Shown one piece after another: positions 6,463 to 11,650 of a DNA stretch of 11,650 bases. The notes beneath the pieces were generated by a model. The model ran no database searches, was not told the origin of the DNA, and was given only the letters and a program-made list of their open reading frames with translations. This DNA comes from JBDTNK01 sp039933775 (GTDB lineage: Bacteria; Chloroflexota; Limnocylindria; QHBO01). Where the stretch lies: positions 1 through 11,650 of the forward strand of contig JBDTNK010000062.1 in the NCBI GenBank assembly GCA_039933775.1, written 5' to 3'. The stretch's first letter is position 1. Each line of letters starts with the position of its first letter. The translations under genes and the position numbers were made by a program.

Positions 6463-6468
6463 GATAAT
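6463..6468 (+). promoter_or_regulatory. Candidate -10 element for a leaderless acetyltransferase transcript
   Basis: GATAAT ends exactly six bases before the ATG at 6475, with no Shine-Dalgarno sequence in front of that ATG. This spacing would place the transcription start on or next to the start codon. It overlaps the divergent control region of the rhomboid gene. Confidence 0.45.
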
Positions 6469-6474
6469 CGACCG

Positions 6475-7695
6475 ATGCAGATCGAGATCAGACGCTACGA
6501 GGGCGATGTCCACAGTTGGGCGGATCTCGTCTGGGTCGCCTTTGGCGAGCGGTTCGACGACGGGGACCTTCCCGCCTTCGAGGCGGCGCACGAACCGGAA
6601 CGTGCGCTCGCCGCGTACGACGGCGACCGGCCTGTCGGGGCTGCCGGCATCTTCAGCTTCTCGCTCACCGTTCCCGGCGGGGAGCTGCCGGCGGCCGGCG
6701 TCACGACCGTCGGCGTCCACCCGACCCACCGACGGCGCGGCATCCTGCGCCAGCTGATGCGTCGCCAGCTCGACGACGTGCGCGCTGCCGGCGAGCCGCT
6801 CGCAATCCTCTGGGCATCGGAGGGCGGCATCTACCAGCGCTTCGGCTACGGGCAGGGCTCGGTGGGTCTCTCGTTCGACGTCGACCGCCACCGCACCGCG
6901 TTCCGCACCCACTTCGAACCGGCCGGAACGATGCGCCTCGTGGAGCGCGACGAGGCCACGCGCCTCATGCCCCACATCTTTGACCGATACCGCCCGACGC
7001 GCCCCGGCTGCACCACGCGATCGGCCGCGAACTGGGAGGCGGAGTCATTCCACGACCCCGAGCACCAGCGGAACGGCGGCAGCCCGCGCTTCTACGCCAT
7101 CCACGAGACCGATGGCACGCCCGACGGCTACGTCGCCTACCGCATCTTCGGCAACTGGGGTCCGCGCGGCGCCGCCGGGCGGCTGGACGTCAATGAGCTG
7201 CTCGGACTCTCGAGCGACGTCGAGCGCGACCTGTGGCGCTACGCCTTCGACGTCGACCTCATGGCCACGACGAGCGCCTGGAACGTGCCGATCGACTCAC
7301 CGATGCCTCTCTGGATGGCCGAGCCGCGGCGCCTCGGAGCGACGATCGGAGACGCCCTCTGGCTGCGGGTTGTGGATGTCGTCGGCGCCCTCGAGGGCCG
7401 CAGCTACGCGGCGAGCGGCGAGCTCACCTTCGAGCTGACCGATGCGTTCATGCCGCAGAACGCGGGGACCTGGAAGCTGGCCGCGGAAGCTGGCGGTGCG
7501 CGGGTCGTCCGGGCCGGCGGTTCGGCCCAGCTGGCGCTCGACACGACCGATCTCGCGGCGATCTACCTCGGAACGTTCGCGCCCTCGCGCCTCGTGCGCG
7601 CCGGGCGTGCGCGCGAGCTCCTGCCGGGTGGCGCCGCGCTCGCCGACGCGCTCTTCGCGACCGCCATCGCGCCGTGGTGCTCGAAGGTGTTCTAG
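6475..7695 (+). CDS. Eis-family GNAT N-acetyltransferase with SCP2-like C-terminal domain
   Basis: The 406-residue protein matches the three-part Eis family (402 residues in M. tuberculosis). An N-terminal GNAT domain (about 1-130) carries the acetyl-CoA motif VGVHPTHRRRGIL (79-91) and then ASEGGIYQRFGYG (114-126). Tyr120 aligns with the catalytic tyrosine of Eis. A second, degenerate GNAT domain (about 140-285) and an SCP2-like domain (about 290-406) follow. The chain ends WCSKVF; the C-terminal Phe carboxylate acts as general base in Eis, and a terminal Phe is conserved here. The reaction is transfer of acetyl from acetyl-CoA to an amine. Mycobacterial Eis acts on aminoglycosides and protein lysines, but the substrate here is unknown. 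An in-frame ATG at 6445 would add ten residues with no family similarity; 6475 is preferred because of the -10-like element six bases upstream. It is divergent from the rhomboid gene. Confidence 0.92.
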   Translation: MQIEIRRYEGDVHSWADLVWVAFGERFDDGDLPAFEAAHEPERALAAYDGDRPVGAAGIFSFSLTVPGGELPAAGVTTVGVHPTHRRRGILRQLMRRQLDDVRAAGEPLAILWASEGGIYQRFGYGQGSVGLSFDVDRHRTAFRTHFEPAGTMRLVERDEATRLMPHIFDRYRPTRPGCTTRSAANWEAESFHDPEHQRNGGSPRFYAIHETDGTPDGYVAYRIFGNWGPRGAAGRLDVNELLGLSSDVERDLWRYAFDVDLMATTSAWNVPIDSPMPLWMAEPRRLGATIGDALWLRVVDVVGALEGRSYAASGELTFELTDAFMPQNAGTWKLAAEAGGARVVRAGGSAQLALDTTDLAAIYLGTFAPSRLVRAGRARELLPGGAALADALFATAIAPWCSKVF

Positions 7696-7753
7696 ACGGC
7701 GCACATTGCGTAGTGCCGGTGCCTGGTGCCTCATGTCGCGACGTTTGATTCAC

Positions 7754-7809
7754 CTGGGTGGGTCAGATCGCGCGGATCGCGGCTCTGCGGCGTGATCTGA
7801 CCCACCCAG
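7754..7809. repeat. Inverted repeat with 16-bp perfect arms between convergent genes
   Basis: CTGGGTGGGTCAGATC (7754-7769) is the exact reverse complement of GATCTGACCCACCCAG (7794-7809), separated by a 24-base GC-rich loop. RNA from either strand could form a stable 16-bp stem. It lies between the stop codons of the acetyltransferase gene (7695) and the MFS gene (7926), so it might end transcription from both sides, though no T-run follows. The right arm is also part of a direct repeat (7783-7871), so this may equally be an inverted copy of a mobile or dispersed intergenic repeat. Confidence 0.75.
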
Positions 7810-7871
7810 TGGACTCAGGGCGCGCGGCTCATGCCTCTGTGGTGTGATCTGACCCACCCAGTTGACTCAGG
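7783..7871. repeat. Two direct copies of a 37-bp intergenic repeat, period 52 nt
   Basis: Positions 7783-7819 and 7835-7871 agree at 34 of 37 bases by my alignment. The differences are at 7788/7840 and 7791/7843 (C to T) and at 7811/7863 (G to T). The shared core is GATCTGACCCACCCAGT followed by GACTCAGG after one or two bases. A third, inverted copy of the core lies at 7754-7769, with a looser match continuing to its left. The remaining intergenic bases (7696-7753 and 7872-7925) show no gene or further repeat. The pattern looks like a dispersed intergenic element; too few copies and too irregular an arrangement for CRISPR. Confidence 0.75.
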
Positions 7872-7925
7872 CAGCGACGACGGCCGCCTCACGCCCCGCG
7901 ACGCACGGCGCCACGAGCGGGTCGC

Positions 7926-9512
7926 TCAGGCGGAGCCCGCGGCTTCCGACGCGGCGTCGGTGCGCGCCGCTTCCTCGGGCCGCGGATTGCGGATCCCGAC
8001 GGCATTGATCGCGGCGCCCGCCAGCAGCAGGCCGGCGGCCACGAGCATGGCCAGGTGGAAGGCATCGGTCGATGCCTCGCGGGCTGCGTCGGCCATCGCG
8101 CCGCTCACGTCATCGCCCATCGGGGTCAGCGGCTGGACCTGGGCCCGGAAGGCAGGGTCGTCGACATCGGTCCCTGGAATTCGTGCCTGGAGTGCGGGAT
8201 AGAACGAGGCCGTGATGGCGATGAAGAGCAGCGCCGAGACGAGCGGCGAGCCGGCGCGGCTGACGGCGTTGTTGATCGCCGAGCCGATCCCGGCGCGGCG
8301 CACCGGCAGCGAGCTGAGCAGCGTCGTGGTGAGCGGCGCCACGAGGAGCGCGATACCCAGCCCGAAGACGAGGAGGCCGGGCAGCACGTCGATCAGCGCC
8401 CCGCTGCTCGGGATCAGGGTCTCGGGCGTGCGCGGATCGGCCAGCCACGGCGCGCTGGAGGCGGGGATCCGCGCCAGCCAGATCAGCCCAAGTGCCATGA
8501 GAATCGGCCCCACGGTCATGAAGATGCGCGGTCCCCATCGGGCTGAAAGCCGTCCGGCAGGAGTCGAGAGGAAGGTGAGCAGGATGCCGGTCGGAAGGCC
8601 AACCGCGCCGGCCGCCGTGGGCGAGTAGCCGAGCGTGCCCTGCAGATAGAGCCCCTGGAACGTGAACGAGACGTACAGCGCGCCGTAGATCACGAAGGTC
8701 GACAGGTTGACGATGCTGAAGTTGCGCGACTTGAAGAGGTCGAGCGGCACGAGCGGGTTCGGTCGCGTCGCCATCAGGATCGGGAAGGCGACCAGCGCGA
8801 CCGCGCCGATGGCGATGGCCGCCCAGGCGATCGGATCGGCCCATGCCTTCTCCTGCCCGCGCGTCGCCCCGAAGGCGAGGCCGCCGATCGCGATCGCGAT
8901 CACTCCCGCTCCGAGCCAGTCGAAGCGCCCGGTTGCCTCCTCGTCGCGGCTCTCGTCGACGCCGGCGCTGGTCGCGTACAGCGCGAGCAGGACGAGCGGC
9001 ACGTTGATGAGGAAGGCGACGCGCCAGCTCAGCGCCTGGACCAGGAAGCCGCCGACGATCGGCCCGAGCGTGGTGGTTGCGCTCGTCGCGGCGGCCCAGA
9101 TGCCCACCGCGCGGCCGCGCTCCTCGCCGGCAAACGTGGCGCTGATGATCGAGAGGCTGCCCGGCACCAGGAGCGCGCCGAAGGCTCCCTGGACCAGGCG
9201 GGCGACGATGAGCAGCTCCATCGTGGGCGCCAGGCCACAGGCGACCGATGACGCTCCGAACCCCATGAGCCCCAGCCGGAACATCCGCCGCCGGCCGTAG
9301 AAGTCGTTGACGGCACCGGCCAGGATGAGCAGTGCCGAGAGGACCGCCAGGTAGCCGCTGTTGACGTACGTGACGCCCTCGAGCGGCGCCACGAACGTCG
9401 CCGGCAGCTCGCGCTGGATCGTGGGCAGCGCCACGTTCACCACGGTCCCGTCGAGGAACACGATCCCCGATGCGAGCACGACCGCCACCAGCGTCCATGT
9501 TCGTCGGCTCAT
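7926..9512 (-). CDS. MFS drug exporter, DHA2 family (EmrB/QacA type, 14 helices)
   Basis: This 528-residue protein is a proton-driven multidrug or metabolite exporter of the cytoplasmic membrane. LDGTVVNVALP (20-30) is the classic motif D1 of the DHA2 family in helix 1. Motif A, GAVNDFYGRRRMF (66-78), lies between helices 2 and 3. An Arg-containing VARLVQGAFGAL segment (103-114) is in helix 4, and the exporter motif C, GPIVGGFLVQALSWR (150-164), is in helix 5. The length and hydrophobic pattern fit 14 helices. There is an extracytoplasmic segment of about 60 residues before the last helix and a short Ala/Glu-rich cytoplasmic tail. GGAGAGG lies just before the ATG at 9512, supporting this start, although the frame stays open to 9755. 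No TetR or MarR regulator gene is adjacent. The substrate cannot be predicted. It converges on the acetyltransferase gene across the repeat region. Confidence 0.94.
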   Translation of the reverse strand: MSRRTWTLVAVVLASGIVFLDGTVVNVALPTIQRELPATFVAPLEGVTYVNSGYLAVLSALLILAGAVNDFYGRRRMFRLGLMGFGASSVACGLAPTMELLIVARLVQGAFGALLVPGSLSIISATFAGEERGRAVGIWAAATSATTTLGPIVGGFLVQALSWRVAFLINVPLVLLALYATSAGVDESRDEEATGRFDWLGAGVIAIAIGGLAFGATRGQEKAWADPIAWAAIAIGAVALVAFPILMATRPNPLVPLDLFKSRNFSIVNLSTFVIYGALYVSFTFQGLYLQGTLGYSPTAAGAVGLPTGILLTFLSTPAGRLSARWGPRIFMTVGPILMALGLIWLARIPASSAPWLADPRTPETLIPSSGALIDVLPGLLVFGLGIALLVAPLTTTLLSSLPVRRAGIGSAINNAVSRAGSPLVSALLFIAITASFYPALQARIPGTDVDDPAFRAQVQPLTPMGDDVSGAMADAAREASTDAFHLAMLVAAGLLLAGAAINAVGIRNPRPEEAARTDAASEAAGSA

Positions 9513-9611
9513 GCCCGCCTCTCCGTGCTGCGCACCTTCTCGGCTCTCTTGCATCTGGGACCGATGGCCGCTGCATCCTACCGCGCCTCGCGCGGCGTCC
9601 GGCCCGCGTGC

Positions 9612-9617
9612 TACCGT
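9612..9617 (+). promoter_or_regulatory. Candidate -10 element for a leaderless transcript
   Basis: TACCGT fits the TANNNT pattern and ends exactly six bases before the ATG at 9624, which has no Shine-Dalgarno sequence. The same spacing is seen at the acetyltransferase gene and, with GTG 2606, at ctaG. No -35 is recognisable. Confidence 0.4.
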
Positions 9618-9623
9618 GCCGCG

Positions 9624-10112
9624 ATGGCGCAGTACTACGGCCTGATCGTCATCCTGCACGTCATTGCCGTGATGGTGTTCATCCTGGTTCACGGCGTCTC
9701 GATGGTGACCGCCTTCCAGCTGCGAGGCGTCACCGAGCGGAGCCGTGCCGTGCAACTCCTGGACCGCTCGCAGCTGTCAGTCGGGCTGATGTACGCGGCC
9801 CTGCTGGTGCTGCTCGTGGCCGGGATCGCCGCGGGATTCATCGGTGCCCATTGGAGTCGGCTCTGGATCTGGGCATCGATCGGCGTCCTCGTCGCTGTCC
9901 TCGTCGTGATGTGGGCCGTCGCGTCGCCGTACTACATGCGGCTGCGCCAGGCACTCGGGACGCAGCAACGTGGCGACTCACCGACAATCAAGCCGATCTC
10001 CGACGACGAGATGGCGACACGCCTGCGGAGCATGCGGCCGATGTGGCTGGCCGTCGTCGGGCTCGTCGGGCTCATCGCCCTCTTCTGGTTGATGTTCGCC
10101 AAGCCGTTCTGA
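9624..10112 (+). CDS. Small four-helix integral membrane protein of unknown function
   Basis: The 162-residue product has four predicted membrane helices, at about 4-29, 51-74, 78-100 and 139-158. A hydrophilic cytoplasmic-looking loop (about 104-137) carries mixed charges. The first helix contains ILHVIAVMVFILVHG, with His12 and His23 on the hydrophobic segment. This histidine-in-helix layout resembles small DUF2269-like or cytochrome-b-like membrane proteins, but I cannot assign a family with confidence, and no cofactor site is proven. The frame is open back to 9525, but the additional N-terminus is Arg/Ala-rich without pattern. ATG 9624 begins directly at the first helix and has a -10-like hexamer at leaderless spacing. 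It is divergent from the MFS exporter (111 bp apart) and convergent with the AAA/TPR gene. Confidence 0.75.
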   Translation: MAQYYGLIVILHVIAVMVFILVHGVSMVTAFQLRGVTERSRAVQLLDRSQLSVGLMYAALLVLLVAGIAAGFIGAHWSRLWIWASIGVLVAVLVVMWAVASPYYMRLRQALGTQQRGDSPTIKPISDDEMATRLRSMRPMWLAVVGLVGLIALFWLMFAKPF

Positions 10113-10150
10113 GGTCGCGCCCGTAGCGGGCTGGCCCTCCGCACGCGACC
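10113..10150. terminator. Nested hairpin in a 47-bp convergent gap, possible bidirectional terminator
   Basis: GGTCGCG (10113-10119) pairs with CGCGACC (10144-10150). Inside it, GCCCG-TAG-CGGGC (10119-10131) can form a second stem that shares one base with the outer arm. The structure fills most of the gap between the stop of the small membrane protein (10112) and the stop of the AAA/TPR gene (10160). Position suggests transcription termination from both sides, but no T-run is present, so the call is tentative. Confidence 0.35.
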
Positions 10151-10159
10151 CTGAACCGC

Positions 10160-11650
10160 TCAGGCCTCGCCAATCGGCTGGTCCAGATACTCTCGCCGCA
10201 CGTACTCGGCGTACCGATGAACGCCGCTGGCCTCGAGCTTCGTGAAGAGCTCATGCGCGATATGGCGAGAGCCATCCAGATCGCCCATCAGGCGCCGAAC
10301 GCTGGCGTCGATCTCGGCGAGCTGACGCTCGACCGGGACCATGACGAGGCCTGCAGCGCGCTCCCGAGCGCGGTCGATGAGGTCACGCGCCGCCGCATCC
10401 CCGAGATGAGCGCGCGCCAGGCCCTCTGCCGCGTCCAGCTCGATCTGGTCGGCGATGTCGTTCTCGCGTGCGACAGAGCGCGCGCGAGCGATCACAGGCA
10501 GCGCCTCAGCGGCGCGTCCGACGCGCGACAGCCCGATCGCCCAGCTGCCGAGGACGTTGGCGAGCACATCAAGGTCCCCGCGCCGCTCGAAGGCCGCGGC
10601 ACGCTCGCGGTCGATCTCCTCGGCCAGCACGTCGTCACCGGCGAAGTGTGCAGCCATCGCGGCGAAGCCCTGAATCGAGAGCGCCCGCCGCTCCGAGCCC
10701 GTCTGGAGATGCAGGTTGGCCACCTCGACCTGGACTCGTCGCAGCTCCGTGAAATCGACGCTGCCTCCCATGAATCCCAGGCGAGCGCGAGACAGCCAGA
10801 GCGTCGCGGCCATCAGCGGGCCCTCATCGCCACCGACCGCCGCCTCCAGCTGCTCGGCGATGCGTGTCGCCTCGCCGAGAGGCGTGCCAGCGAACGCCAT
10901 CCCCGCCCCGATCCAATCGATCAGCGAAGAGCGGTGGGCATGGGTACCGGCGAGCTCGTACTCATCCCACGCGCGCCGGAACTCGATGAGTGCCTGGTCG
11001 CTGCGGCCTGCACTCCAGGCGATCAGTGCGCCGGCGAGCGCCGCGCTGCCCAGGGCGAGATGGTCGCCGGTGCCCGACAGGATGTCGATCGCCCCATCCA
11101 GCTCCCGGCGGGCCGACTCCACGGTTCGTCCCTCACCGAGGACGTCGTAGGCGATGCTGATCACGGTCGTGAGCGCCCGATCCACCGCGTCCCCGCACCG
11201 CAGCTCATCGAGCAGCGACGGGATCTGGTCATGGACGGGTCCTTCTTCCAGTGCCTCGACCAGGATGGGAATCAGCCGACGGCGCTCCGGCCCCTCCGGC
11301 AGGAGGGCGTGCGCACGGCCGAGCAGGCCCCGGCTGGCGTGGTGGTTGCCATGCTCGAATGCGGCGCGGCCCGCCGCCGCCAGGCGCTCGGCGGCGCGGG
11401 TCGCGATCGCCAGGCGGCGTGGGTCGTCCGGGTCGAGCTCGCCGATGAACATGGCGGCCCGCTCGAGGTGGTAGCCGACGAGCTCGTCCTGTTCCAGCAG
11501 CTCGCCGTAGGCACCCAGCCATTCTGCGAAACGCTCATGGAGGTCCGCACGAACCGACTTGGGCAGCGAGTCGTAGGCGGTATCCCTGATGAGCAGATGC
11601 CGGAAGCGATACGCGTCCTCACCCGGGATTCCGGATCGGTCCGGCCGGAC
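10160..11650 (-). CDS. AAA-ATPase/TPR signalling protein, probably cyclase-linked (C-terminal part, runs off the right edge)
   Basis: The last 496 residues of a large protein are visible; the reading frame is open to the right edge. The first visible segment, YRFRHLLIRDTAYDSLP (14-30), then LHERFAEWL and DELVGYHLERA, is typical of the helical region after the AAA ATPase core in class III adenylate/guanylate cyclase-ATPase fusions and related STAND regulators. The rest is a long all-helical array rich in Ala, Leu, Arg and Glu, read as degenerate TPR-like repeats. An example is RLAAAGRAAFEHGNHHASR followed by GLLGRAHALLPEG. The C-terminus ends in QPIGEA with no LuxR-type helix-turn-helix, which argues against the LuxR/MalT class and favours the cyclase class. 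The cyclase and P-loop domains would lie outside the window and cannot be checked here. A Met at 11452 is internal, not the start. It converges on the small membrane protein gene. Confidence 0.8.
   Translation of the reverse strand, partial: VRPDRSGIPGEDAYRFRHLLIRDTAYDSLPKSVRADLHERFAEWLGAYGELLEQDELVGYHLERAAMFIGELDPDDPRRLAIATRAAERLAAAGRAAFEHGNHHASRGLLGRAHALLPEGPERRRLIPILVEALEEGPVHDQIPSLLDELRCGDAVDRALTTVISIAYDVLGEGRTVESARRELDGAIDILSGTGDHLALGSAALAGALIAWSAGRSDQALIEFRRAWDEYELAGTHAHRSSLIDWIGAGMAFAGTPLGEATRIAEQLEAAVGGDEGPLMAATLWLSRARLGFMGGSVDFTELRRVQVEVANLHLQTGSERRALSIQGFAAMAAHFAGDDVLAEEIDRERAAAFERRGDLDVLANVLGSWAIGLSRVGRAAEALPVIARARSVARENDIADQIELDAAEGLARAHLGDAAARDLIDRARERAAGLVMVPVERQLAEIDASVRRLMGDLDGSRHIAHELFTKLEASGVHRYAEYVRREYLDQPIGEA

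Noticed and set aside
7783..7871. CRISPR array
   Set aside because: Only two direct copies, with a 15-base spacer that is itself similar to the sequence before the first copy, one further copy inverted, and no cas genes nearby.
8110..9576. Minus-strand open frame of 488 codons overlapping the MFS gene
   Set aside because: An alternate frame of the same strand with strong Arg/Ala/Gly bias and no membrane helices; the MFS frame carries all motifs.
10160..11650. LuxR-family transcriptional regulator
   Set aside because: The ATPase/TPR-like region could suggest it, but the protein ends without a helix-turn-helix domain.
1..11650. tRNA, rRNA, insertion sequence, prophage or defence genes
   Set aside because: I saw no cloverleaf-like sequence, rRNA signature, transposase, integrase or phage gene anywhere in the window; composition is even throughout.

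Overview
The window is GC-rich DNA, about two thirds G+C by eye, with tightly packed genes on both strands. It looks like a chromosomal piece of a free-living aerobic bacterium. A copper-dependent terminal oxidase whose subunit II carries an extra blue-copper domain, start codons that seem to lack leaders, GTG starts and the mix of protein families fit an uncultured soil or freshwater Chloroflexota (Ellin6529/Limnocylindria type). An actinobacterium is the main alternative. This placement is inference; no rRNA or tRNA is present to fix it.

Bases 1-4711 form an aa3-type cytochrome c oxidase module. On the minus strand, in transcription order, are an uncharacterised lipoprotein (2518-1604), coxB (1410-361) and the start of ctaD (334-1, running off the window). 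Divergent to these, on the plus strand, is ctaG (2609-3601), a membrane copper-assembly factor for this oxidase class. Convergent to ctaG is ctaA (4711-3764), heme A synthase, which makes the cofactor used by CtaD. The five genes cover a structural core, copper insertion and heme supply. CoxB is unusual: after its CuA domain it has a second, amicyanin-like type 1 copper domain in the place where caa3 oxidases carry cytochrome c. Two perfect palindromes, of 18 and 24 bp, flank ctaA.

Bases 4845-6414 hold a minus-strand pair: a rhomboid intramembrane protease followed, 4 nt after its stop, by an MpaB/DUF2236 oxygenase-family protein. Divergent from them is an Eis-family GNAT acetyltransferase (6475-7695).

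Bases 7696-7925 separate two convergent genes and contain a short repeat element: two direct copies 52 nt apart and one inverted copy, which can form a 16-bp stem. After this come a DHA2-type MFS drug exporter (minus, 9512-7926), a small four-helix membrane protein (plus, 9624-10112), a hairpin in the convergent gap, and the C-terminal 496 residues of a large AAA/TPR signalling protein, probably of the adenylate cyclase-ATPase class (minus, entering from the right edge).

Several plus-strand genes have a -10-like hexamer ending six bases before a start codon and no Shine-Dalgarno sequence, which suggests leaderless transcripts.
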